Source of the DNA: Mucilaginibacter gotjawali
GTDB lineage: Bacteria; Bacteroidota; Bacteroidia; Sphingobacteriales; Sphingobacteriaceae
Length of the DNA stretch: 64,000 bases
Reading direction: 5' to 3'
Assembly (NCBI RefSeq): GCF_002355435.1
Contig: NZ_AP017313.1
Span: 2,790,001-2,854,000, forward strand
Part shown: positions 18,804 through 26,632 of the stretch, one piece after another
Position numbering within the stretch: the first letter of the stretch is position 1
Layout of the letters: every line of letters starts with the position of its first letter
The notes under the pieces: model-generated
The model's input: only the letters and a program-made list of their open reading frames with translations
Told to the model about the DNA's origin: nothing
The model's database searches: none
Made by a program: the position numbers and the translations under genes

Positions 18804-18811
18804 TATATTTG
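18804..18811 (+). promoter_or_regulatory. Candidate Bacteroidota -7 box (TATATTTG) for the GH53 gene
   Basis: An exact match to TAnnTTTG, 40 bases before the GH53 start and behind the preceding terminator. No good -33 TTG was found at the ideal spacing, so this rests on the -7 box and position. Confidence 0.55.
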
Positions 18812-18850
18812 TTAAAGCCCTTAGGGTTATACCAATTATAAATTTCTGAT

Positions 18851-19897
18851 ATGAAAAAAGTGCTGTCGGCTTATTGTCTTGTTTTGTTGCTGTCTGTTTT
18901 ATCCTGTTCAAATAAAAGCGAGCCCCCTACGCCCACACCAACCCCCGCTTATACACCACCTGTGGTATCTGCTTCATTTGCAAAAGGCGCCGATATCAGC
19001 TGGGTTACGCAGTTTGAATCGACAGGGGTTAAATTCTATGATAAAAACGGCAATCAGCAGGAGCTTTTTGCCTTAATGAAAAGCCTTGGCTTTAACTCCA
19101 TCAGGCTCCGTGCCTGGGTAAACCCCTCCGACGGCTGGTGCAATACCGCCGATGTAGTGGCCAAAGCAATCCGTGCTAAAAATGCAGGGATGAAAATAAT
19201 GATCGACTTTCATTATAGCGATGTTTGGGCCGATCCGGGCCACCAGGCAAAACCTGCTGCCTGGGCTTCATTGGATTTTCCAACTTTGGTAACCACCTTA
19301 TCTACCTACACTACAAGCGTGATGACAACATTAAAAAATAACGGCATTACGCCTGATTGGGTACAAATTGGTAACGAAACCAATGACGGCATGCTTTGGG
19401 AAGATGGCAGGGCATCAACCCATATGACAAATTTTGCCGCATTGATAAAAAGCGGGTACCAGGCAGTTAAATCAGTAAGTGCTGCAACCAAAGTAATCGT
19501 ACATATATCAAACGGGTACGATAATACCATGTTTCGCTGGATGTTTGACGGGCTGAAAGCCAACGGGGCCACATGGGATATTATAGGTATGTCGCTTTAT
19601 CCCTCAACAACAAACTATACCACCCTGGATACCCAGTGCCTGGCAAACATAAACGATATGGTAACCAGGTATTCAACACCCTGTATGGTGGTTGAAGTGG
19701 GTATGCAGGCTTCGGACGCATCAGACTGCAGGGCGTTTTTAACAGATATCATCACCAAAGTAAACGCTGTATCCGGTGGAAACGGCCTGGGGGTATTTTA
19801 CTGGGAACCGGAAGCTTACAACAATGGTTACGGCTTAGGCGCTTTTGACAGCACCGGGAAACCTACCGAAGCATTGGATGCCTTTGGTGGAAATTAA
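18851..19897 (+). CDS. Glycoside hydrolase family 53, endo-beta-1,4-galactanase lipoprotein
   Basis: 348 residues with a lipoprotein signal (VLSC lipobox, Cys19) followed by a Pro/Thr-rich linker, so it is probably anchored at the outer membrane. The TIM barrel opens with KGADISWVTQFE, typical of GH53. The acid/base lies in VQIGNETN (E176) and the nucleophile in MVVEVGM (E282). Family members cleave beta-1,4-galactan side chains of pectin. It is separated from GH9/GH3 by a terminator and so is probably regulated on its own. No SusC/SusD pair is present, so this is not a classic polysaccharide utilisation locus. Confidence 0.93.
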   Translation: MKKVLSAYCLVLLLSVLSCSNKSEPPTPTPTPAYTPPVVSASFAKGADISWVTQFESTGVKFYDKNGNQQELFALMKSLGFNSIRLRAWVNPSDGWCNTADVVAKAIRAKNAGMKIMIDFHYSDVWADPGHQAKPAAWASLDFPTLVTTLSTYTTSVMTTLKNNGITPDWVQIGNETNDGMLWEDGRASTHMTNFAALIKSGYQAVKSVSAATKVIVHISNGYDNTMFRWMFDGLKANGATWDIIGMSLYPSTTNYTTLDTQCLANINDMVTRYSTPCMVVEVGMQASDASDCRAFLTDIITKVNAVSGGNGLGVFYWEPEAYNNGYGLGAFDSTGKPTEALDAFGGN

Positions 19898-19937
19898 GGT
19901 TTGTACCGGGGATTATAAATATTTAATTGGGATAATC

Positions 19938-21023
19938 TTATACCGCAGTAGCGATCGTTAATATGAGAAATATGGTAAAACATACAAAAAACACAAACGA
20001 GTAACTTAATGACATCCCGATCATCTTTGTGATTGTTCTCCATCTGCTGCGATGGTATACTACCCTTAATGATTTATAAATATACCAGGTAATTGCTATT
20101 ACAGCGCCGAATGCCAGCCAGCCTGATACCACATCCCAGCTTTCGGGAATGATAAACTTCAGTATCATTAATATAGTAAGGAACAGGAAAATAAAACAAT
20201 GCAGATGGAAGCTATAGATCAGGTGTTCTACATAAAACTTCTTATTGCGGTAAAAAGTTATTCTTAAAATAAGCGCAAACAGCGGCAGGAGTAAAAACAT
20301 CACTTTCGGGAAGTTATGCTTTAAGCCCTCTTCAACAACCTCCTTTATATTTATTTTTTGCTTGTTGATAGCGTAAGCTTTTTGGTTATAATATCTTTCA
20401 AACCAGCCATCGCGTTTTGCTGCAGGCATTTTATGCTGATTTAATGTGTATTGCTCAAAGCTCGTATCAATTGCTGTGGGAGCAAACATATGGGGATCGG
20501 CTTTCTCCTTTTTGATCCGGTCACGCGCCATCTTTGAAGTGTCTTTAACAACCTTATTATTTATCACTTTATAGCCATTGTCTTTATAAAGGTCGTCGAT
20601 GGCTTCCTTTTTTGCTTTTGCCGGAATGTACTGGTTTTGTTGAATTTGCTTTACAGCGGCGTTCATTTGCTCCGTTGTCATCTCTTTAAAATCAACTTTA
20701 ATTACATCACCTCCCTTTTGCTGAAAAAATAACAAAAAATAAACCAGGCTGATGAAAATGTACATCTTAACCGGGTGCAGGTATTGCACCCGTCGGCCGG
20801 CCATATATTCATTAGTTAGAAAGCCGGGCTTAAAGAGCAGCGGTTTCAGCGTATGAAAAAACTGGTGGTCGAAATGAAAATAATCACTGATGGCGTGGTT
20901 CATCATGTGGCCGAAACTTTCCTTTATCTCCAGGTTTTCCTGCCCGCAGTTATGGCAATATTTTCCTTCGAGCGTGGTGCCGCAATTCAAACAGTTATTT
21001 TCGTGCCGGTAATGTTTTTTCAT
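19938..21023 (-). CDS. DUF3667 domain membrane protein
   Basis: 361 residues. The N-terminus has a two-pair zinc ribbon (CLNCGTTLEGKYCHNCGQ), followed by the DUF3667 signature (HAISDYFHFDHQFFHTLKPLLFKPG, then YMAGRRVQYLHPVKMYIF). There are about five hydrophobic segments: one near residues 90-105 and four in the last 130 residues. The middle (about 120-225) is charged and probably soluble. The family is common in Bacteroidota, with no known role; a link to membrane stress or trafficking would be a guess. It begins 48 bases after the nucleoside permease gene on the same strand, so co-transcription is possible. Confidence 0.85.
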   Translation of the reverse strand: MKKHYRHENNCLNCGTTLEGKYCHNCGQENLEIKESFGHMMNHAISDYFHFDHQFFHTLKPLLFKPGFLTNEYMAGRRVQYLHPVKMYIFISLVYFLLFFQQKGGDVIKVDFKEMTTEQMNAAVKQIQQNQYIPAKAKKEAIDDLYKDNGYKVINNKVVKDTSKMARDRIKKEKADPHMFAPTAIDTSFEQYTLNQHKMPAAKRDGWFERYYNQKAYAINKQKINIKEVVEEGLKHNFPKVMFLLLPLFALILRITFYRNKKFYVEHLIYSFHLHCFIFLFLTILMILKFIIPESWDVVSGWLAFGAVIAITWYIYKSLRVVYHRSRWRTITKMIGMSLSYSFVFFVCFTIFLILTIATAV

Positions 21024-21071
21024 TGGGATTAACTATTCACTCAATTGTTTAAGGTCGATTTTGTAGTAAAT

Positions 21072-22329
21072 TTAAGCTAAATCAGCCGCATGCTTAACTT
21101 CAATACCGTGCTTATCTCTGAACACAAACGGAAATATGATGGCTATAACTAAAGCATAAGCCGCAAAGGTGAGCCATATGCCATGCCAATCTTTACTTTT
21201 ATCAGCATGGGTAAAAAATTTATCAATAATTAGCCCGCTGCTGAGGCTTCCAAAGAGCGCACCAAACCCGTTTACCATCATCATAAAAAGGCCTTGTGCG
21301 CTTGCCCTTATTTCAGGCGATATTTGTGTTTCAACAAATAAAGAGCCGGAAATATTAAAGAAATCAAAGGCCATCCCATACACGATACATGACAGAACGA
21401 TCATCCATAACCCGTCCGCCGGGTCTCCAAAAGCAAAAAAGCCAAAACGTAACACCCAGGCCAGCATGCTAAACAACATTACATACCGGATCCCGAATTT
21501 ACGCAGAAAGAAAGGTATGGCTAAAATGAAAAGCGTTTCAGAGATCTGCGATATAGACATGATGATAGCAGGGTATTTAACCGCCGTAAGATCTTTGTAT
21601 GATGGTATATTTTTAAAATCCTGGATAAACGTGTCGCCGTAAGCATTGGTTAATTGCAATGCTGCACCTAAAAGCAGGGAGAATGCAAAGAAAATAGCAA
21701 ATTTTGGCGTTTTAAAAAGAATAAAGGCATCTAACCCCAGTAAATTAACCAATGATTTATCACCTGTCTTTTTATAAAGGGGGGGCATTTTGGAAGTGTA
21801 AATGAAAATATACCGAGCGTTAAAGCTATTGCTGATGCGATATAAAACTGGTTGGAGGAAGTTTCGTTATGGGTGATGCTAACTGTCCACAGGGCAATAA
21901 TGAAGCCTACAGTACCCCAAAAACGTATTGGCGGGTACGCTTTTACAACGTTAATGTTTTTACTTTTTAAAGCGGTGTATGCAACTGTAATGGATAACGA
22001 CAGCGTTGGCATATAGAAGATCATATTAAGCAATATGACCCAAAAAAAGTAGTAGGATTGGTAACCAGCGGTATACAAAATAAGGTTAATGCACCTAAAA
22101 TATGCATAGTGCCATACAGTTTCTCGGCGTTAATATACCGGTCGGCAATAATACCGGTAAGGGCAGGCATAAATATTGCGGAAATGCCCATCGTTGAGAA
22201 GATTGCGCCAAATTGCGCTCCTGACCAGTGTTTGTTTTGAAACCAATAGGCACCAATAGTGATCAGCCACGCTCCCCAGATAAAAAATTGCATAAAATTC
22301 ATCAGTATTAAGCGGAACTTAATATTCAT
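21072..22329 (-). pseudogene. NupG-type nucleoside:H+ symporter (MFS), two frameshifts
   Basis: Three overlapping frames spell one 12-span MFS protein: MNIKFRLILMNFMQFFIWGAW (from 22329), ...FFWVILLNMIFYMPTLSLS... in the middle, and ...PPLYKKTGDKSLVNLLG to the end. The first break is in a run of seven A (22042-22048) and the second in a run of seven G (21779-21785). Adding one base to each restores a single frame of exactly 420 codons (419 residues), the normal size of NupG/XapB proteins. Family role: proton-driven nucleoside uptake at the inner membrane. Two losses of the same kind in otherwise perfect coding sequence argue for read errors more than decay; that is inference. Confidence 0.85.
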
Positions 22330-22482
22330 ATGGGGCCAATTTTTTTAAAAAGATGGTCAGTAATATATTTAAAGCCGGAAAATAATGATTTTTCGGGATA
22401 AAATAGAGATTGGAGGCTGGAGATTAGAGATTAGTTTTAAAAAGTTCAAAAAAAGCATTTACAAGTCAATCTTTGTCCTCTG

Positions 22483-23094
22483 TTACGATGCTTTCCTCCG
22501 GTTTAATTCATCCCTGATCTTCGCCGCTTTTTCGTATGATTCTTCAGAAAGCGCTTCCTGGAGCCTGGTTTTTAGTTCATCAACGCTAAGCGAGTTGTAG
22601 CTGCCCGCAGGGCCGACGGTTGTTTTTTCTTCCGGCGGTTCGTTGATATTTTCCAGGTAAACAAAATCATTGCCTTCAATTACAATACCTGCGGTTGAAA
22701 GGATGAATTCGTAGGTGTAAATAGGGCAATCAAACCTTACTGCCACAGCAATGGCATCTGAGGTGCGCGCATCTATTTCCACTACCTTTTTACCGTCAGA
22801 ACAGATCAGTTTTGAATAGAATATACCATCAACAAGGTTGTAAATAATGATTTCCTGTACGGTAATATGATAAGCTTTCGCAAAACTTTTAAACAGGTCG
22901 TGTGTGAGGGGCCTGCTGGGGGTCATTTTTTCAATTTCTATCGCAATAGCCTGTGCTTCAAAACTACCGATGATGATTGGCAGTCTTCTGCGGCCGCTTA
23001 TTTCGCCTAAAACCAAAGCATAGGCACCGGATTGTGTCTGGCTGTATGATAAGCCAACTATATCCAGTTTTATTTTTTTCATGTCGTTACCCAT
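22483..23094 (-). CDS. Bifunctional nuclease family protein (DUF151) with C-terminal UVR motif
   Basis: About 203 residues from the ATG at 23094, preceded by AGGA; a GTG at 23097 and an ATG at 23082 are alternatives. The BFN/DUF151 domain fills residues 5-135 (IDARTSDAIAVAVRFDCPIY is characteristic). The tail has a UVR/UvrB-UvrC-like motif (LQEALSEESYEKAAKIRDEL), often a protein-interaction helix pair. The biochemical role of bacterial members is poorly defined; plant and mycobacterial relatives show nuclease activity. It follows etfA by 16 bases, so it probably belongs to the etf transcript, a pairing common in this phylum. Confidence 0.88.
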   Translation of the reverse strand: MGNDMKKIKLDIVGLSYSQTQSGAYALVLGEISGRRRLPIIIGSFEAQAIAIEIEKMTPSRPLTHDLFKSFAKAYHITVQEIIIYNLVDGIFYSKLICSDGKKVVEIDARTSDAIAVAVRFDCPIYTYEFILSTAGIVIEGNDFVYLENINEPPEEKTTVGPAGSYNSLSVDELKTRLQEALSEESYEKAAKIRDELNRRKAS

Positions 23095-23110
23095 CACTAC
23101 TATTCCTGTT

Positions 23111-24088
23111 TTATGCTAATGCTTTATATTCTTTAATCGCCCCAATTAACTTCGGCACTATGTCAAACGCATCGCCAACAATGCCATAATCTGCCACTTT
23201 AAAAAATGGGGCATCAGCGTCCTTATTGATCACTACAATTACCTTGGACGAACTTACACCGGCAAGGTGCTGTATGGCGCCAGAAATTCCAATTGCAATA
23301 TACAAATTTGGACTGACAGCAATACCAGTTTGTCCAACATGTTCGCTATGGGGCCGCCATCCCGAGTCGGATACCGGTTTTGAGCAGGCGAGTGCCGCGC
23401 CGAGCAAACCGGCCAGTTCTTCTATCATGCCCCAATTTTCGGGCCCTTTAAGCCCTCTTCCGCCCGAAACAACAATATCTGCATCCGGTAAAGATACTTT
23501 GTCGGTTGAGCGTACAATTTCTTTGATTATGGTAGTTAAATCAGATGCTTTAACCTCAGGATTAAAATCCTCCACCACAGCGGTCGACCCGGTTTCAACA
23601 ACTTTATATGAATTGGGGCTGAGCGAAATTACTTTATTGGTGGATGTTAATTCAACCAAAGCATATGCCTTACCTGAAAATGCTAACCTTTTGATAATGA
23701 ATTTTCCGTTGGACTGATCGGGCAGCGAAACCGCGCCGTCTGCTACGCCAGCTTCCAGTTTAACGCCAATTCGCGGCGCCAGTCCACGGCCCGAAAAAGA
23801 GTTGGATAATACCACAATTTCGGCGCCTTCTTTTTTTGCAGCTTCAGCAACAACAGCAGCATAGGCCTGGTTTACAAAGTTTTTTAATTTATCGTTGGAA
23901 ACATTCAGCACCTTTTCAGCGCCGTATTTACCAAGACCGGCCAATTCCGCAGCATCTGCATTACCGATGGAAATTGCAGTAAGTGTAGTATTATTTTGGT
24001 TGGCGATGGCCCGGGCATAAGAAATCGCCTCAAAAGTTGATTTTTTGAATTTTCCCTCGGCGTTCTCGGCATAAACTAAAACCGGCAT
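23111..24088 (-). CDS. etfA: Electron transfer flavoprotein, alpha subunit
   Basis: 325 residues. The C-terminal FAD domain is intact: GRGLKGPENWGMIEELA, then SKPVSDSGWRPHSEHVGQTG and the closing IAIGISGAIQHLAG. With EtfB it forms the soluble heterodimer that collects electrons from acyl-CoA and other dehydrogenases and passes them to the quinone pool via ETF:quinone oxidoreductase. It lies 33 bases behind etfB in the usual B-A order. Length is normal and no key region is missing. Confidence 0.95.
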   Translation of the reverse strand: MPVLVYAENAEGKFKKSTFEAISYARAIANQNNTTLTAISIGNADAAELAGLGKYGAEKVLNVSNDKLKNFVNQAYAAVVAEAAKKEGAEIVVLSNSFSGRGLAPRIGVKLEAGVADGAVSLPDQSNGKFIIKRLAFSGKAYALVELTSTNKVISLSPNSYKVVETGSTAVVEDFNPEVKASDLTTIIKEIVRSTDKVSLPDADIVVSGGRGLKGPENWGMIEELAGLLGAALACSKPVSDSGWRPHSEHVGQTGIAVSPNLYIAIGISGAIQHLAGVSSSKVIVVINKDADAPFFKVADYGIVGDAFDIVPKLIGAIKEYKALA

Positions 24089-24121
24089 ATATATCAGATA
24101 AGAATGTATTAATTAAATGTT

Positions 24122-24859
24122 TTAAATTACCCTTGCTTCTTCATGCAATAACCCCACCAATTTGGCAACTTCATCTGCAGGTACAAGTTTTACCTGCCCG
24201 CGCGGTGCAGGCGTTTCATAGCTGATCACTTCCGAATGTGTTTTTATCTCAACAGGCTCAACAACTGTAAGCGGCTTGGTGCGTGCCGACATAATTCCCC
24301 GCATATTGGGTATTTTGGGCTCAGCAACACCTTCGGCACAGCCAGCAACAATCGGCAGAGGCATGGTCAATACTTCTTTACCGCCCTCAATTTCGCGTTC
24401 AACCGTCACATTAGTTCCTTCAATTTCCAATTTTTTGATGATCGAAACAGAAGGGAGATCTAAAAGCTCAGCAATCATTCCGCCAACTTTTGCGCCGTTA
24501 TAGTCTATCGATTCGCGACCGGTTAATATCAAATCAAAAGGGTTAGCCTTAACATATTGGGCTACCTGGTAAGCCACAAACCATGCGTCGTGCGGTTTTG
24601 CGTTGATCCGGACAGCATCAGTTGCACCAATGGCCAGCGCTTTGCGGACGGTGGGTTCGGTATTCACTTCGCCCACATTGATCACTGTCACTGATCCATT
24701 GCCGCCCTCAGTTAACTCAATAGCCCTTGCCAGTGCAATCTCATCGTATGGATTTAATATAAATTGCACGCCCGTAGTATTAAATTGCGTGTTATTCTCG
24801 CTAAAAGTTATTTTTGTCGTGGTATCAGGGACGTTACTTATGCAAACCAGTATCTTCAT
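24122..24859 (-). CDS. etfB: Electron transfer flavoprotein, beta subunit
   Basis: 245 residues starting MKILVCISNVPDTTTKI, with the adenine-nucleotide-binding fold of ETF beta (NPYDEIALARAIELTE, then DLILTGRESIDYNGAKVGGM). It is first in the etfBA-BFN transcript. A TATATTTG box lies about 50 bases upstream on the same strand. Confidence 0.95.
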   Translation of the reverse strand: MKILVCISNVPDTTTKITFSENNTQFNTTGVQFILNPYDEIALARAIELTEGGNGSVTVINVGEVNTEPTVRKALAIGATDAVRINAKPHDAWFVAYQVAQYVKANPFDLILTGRESIDYNGAKVGGMIAELLDLPSVSIIKKLEIEGTNVTVEREIEGGKEVLTMPLPIVAGCAEGVAEPKIPNMRGIMSARTKPLTVVEPVEIKTHSEVISYETPAPRGQVKLVPADEVAKLVGLLHEEARVI

Positions 24860-24905
24860 CGCGTTATTCAGTTTCTAAAAAGTATGACGGGCCTTGATCT
24901 GTAAC

Positions 24906-24913
24906 CAAATATA
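24906..24913 (-). promoter_or_regulatory. Candidate -7 box (TATATTTG) for etfBA
   Basis: On the minus strand these eight bases match TAnnTTTG exactly, 46 bases before the etfB start, in the 109-base gap shared with the divergent TPR gene. A second minus-strand match (TAAATTTG) lies about 30 bases further upstream. Confidence 0.55.
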
Positions 24914-24968
24914 AATATGAAGTACAATCAGGTTTGTGCAAATTTAGTTAAAAAAGATAGAGTTTAAA

Positions 24969-25295
24969 ATGCAGACGAACAGATTAGAAAAGTTGCTTGA
25001 ATTTATAAAGAACGAACCGGAAGATCCGTTTTTAAAATATGCGCTGGCAACAGAATATTTACGCCTGAATGAAACGGATAAAGCCCTGGCATTTTATGAG
25101 GACCTTGTTAAAAATCATGCGGGCTATACAGGTACTTATTACCATTTAGGTAAACTTTACGAAGCGCTGGGCCGAAAACAAGAAGCGATAAGCATATATG
25201 AAACGGGCATGAAGATAACCCGTGAAAAAAATGATAACCATGCCTTCTCAGAATTAAGAGCGGTTTATGATGAATTGATGGACTTTGACGATTAG
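24969..25295 (+). CDS. Small tetratricopeptide repeat protein
   Basis: 108 residues consisting of two to three TPR units (EPEDPFLKYALATEYLRL, then DKALAFYEDLVKNH and TYYHLGKLYEALGRKQEAISIYETG). There is no signal peptide, so it is cytoplasmic and probably acts as a protein-binding adaptor. It is divergent from etfB. The stop codon abuts a large inverted repeat that leads into the chromate transporter gene. Confidence 0.85.
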   Translation: MQTNRLEKLLEFIKNEPEDPFLKYALATEYLRLNETDKALAFYEDLVKNHAGYTGTYYHLGKLYEALGRKQEAISIYETGMKITREKNDNHAFSELRAVYDELMDFDD

Positions 25296-25388
25296 TTCAT
25301 TGGTTCATTAGTTCATTGGTGCCTTGATGTAAGGTAATGGACTTTGCACTAATGAACCAGTGAACAAATGAACTAATGAACCAATGAA
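25296..25388 (+). repeat. Inverted repeat whose right arm covers the start of the chromate transporter gene
   Basis: The left arm at 25296-25317 and the right arm at 25367-25388 are perfectly complementary over 22 bases and are built from TTCATTGG/TTCATTAG words. The right arm includes the ATG at 25384, so in an mRNA that contains both arms the start codon and its ribosome site would be base-paired. The left arm begins at the stop codon of the TPR gene. It may act as a read-through limiter or translational lock, or be just a dispersed repeat that landed here. Confidence 0.75.
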
Positions 25389-26583
25389 GAAACGCCAGCT
25401 ACTATTTATTCGTGATGTAATCATTTATACGTTTACGGCTTTTGGCGGTCCGCAGGCACATATTGCAGTTTTGCTGCGAGAATTTGTGGAAAGGCGGCGT
25501 TATATTACCGAACAGGAACTTATAGAACTAAATGCATTGGCACAATTGCTCCCCGGCCCTGCATCAACCCAAACCCTGGTGGGTATAGCATGGAAAGTAG
25601 GAGGGCTGCGGCTGGCCATTATTACGTTTTTGATATGGATCTTCCCGTCGGCTACGGTGATGTGCCTGGCAGCCATCAGCTATAAAATGTTTGCCGGGCA
25701 GGCTAAATTTACCGAAGTTTTGCGCTTTGTACAGCCGGTAGCGGTAGGCATTGTGGCTTATGCAACTTATACTTTTGCCCATAAATTTTTAAAAAGCCGC
25801 ACGAGCGCCACCCTGGCTATTGGCTCGCTGATCGTGACGCTGATTTTGCAAAATGCTTACGCTTTTCCGATACTGATCTTACTGGGAGGTATCGTGTCTT
25901 CGGCGCTGGAGACGCCACGGGAGGAAAGTGAATTACGTGTTAAATTGTTTGCCAATGTAAACCCCAATAAAGTAACCTATTTTATCGGCATCTTATTATT
26001 GTTTGCTGCGTTGGGTGCTATTGTAAAGCAAACATCTGCCATCAGTTTACCGATACGTTTATTTGAAAATTTTTACCGCAACGGCATTCTGGTATTTGGC
26101 GGCGGGCAGGTGTTGGTGCCGCTGATGTATACCGAGTTTGTGCAGGCTAAACACTACCTCAGTAACTCCGAATTCCTTTCGGGCTTTGCGCTGCAGCAGG
26201 TTTTACCGGGGCCCACCTTTTCATTTTCCTCATTTTTAGGAGGTATGACCATGGGTAATAAAGGTCACGGAATTGTAGGGCAGGTAATAGGTAGCCTGGT
26301 AGCGGTTATTGGTTTAAATATGCCCGGGTTAATCCTGATCTTATTTATAGTTCCTTTTTGGGATGACCTGAAAAAGATCACCCGCATCCGAAACTCCTTA
26401 AGCGGCATTAACGCGGTTGCGGTTGGCTTTATGGCAACAGCTTTAATATTGCTGACTAAACCCTTTGGATTGAACTGGCTGGCCTATTTAATTATGGCGG
26501 GCACTTTTCTTTTACTCAATTACACTAAAATTAAAGCGCCGGTGGTCATCATCATCGGGATTGCTTTGGGCTTGATATTTTAA
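25384..26583 (+). CDS. chrA: Chromate transporter, CHR family (two-domain)
   Basis: 399 residues with two homologous CHR halves: half 1 has TAFGGPQAHIAVLLREFV and LLPGPASTQ; half 2 has FGGGQVLVPLMYTEFV and VLPGPTFSFSSFLGG. There are about ten to twelve membrane spans. The long bidomain form is the ChrA type, which exports chromate or transports related oxyanions at the inner membrane; no chromate regulator (chrB) is nearby, so the physiological substrate is open. The start codon sits in the right arm of a 22-base-pair inverted repeat, which may affect translation. Confidence 0.9.
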   Translation: MKKRQLLFIRDVIIYTFTAFGGPQAHIAVLLREFVERRRYITEQELIELNALAQLLPGPASTQTLVGIAWKVGGLRLAIITFLIWIFPSATVMCLAAISYKMFAGQAKFTEVLRFVQPVAVGIVAYATYTFAHKFLKSRTSATLAIGSLIVTLILQNAYAFPILILLGGIVSSALETPREESELRVKLFANVNPNKVTYFIGILLLFAALGAIVKQTSAISLPIRLFENFYRNGILVFGGGQVLVPLMYTEFVQAKHYLSNSEFLSGFALQQVLPGPTFSFSSFLGGMTMGNKGHGIVGQVIGSLVAVIGLNMPGLILILFIVPFWDDLKKITRIRNSLSGINAVAVGFMATALILLTKPFGLNWLAYLIMAGTFLLLNYTKIKAPVVIIIGIALGLIF

Positions 26584-26632
26584 CGTAGTTGTAAAGTGTT
26601 TTAGTTGTTGTAAGGGTTGTAAAAAGAGCAGA

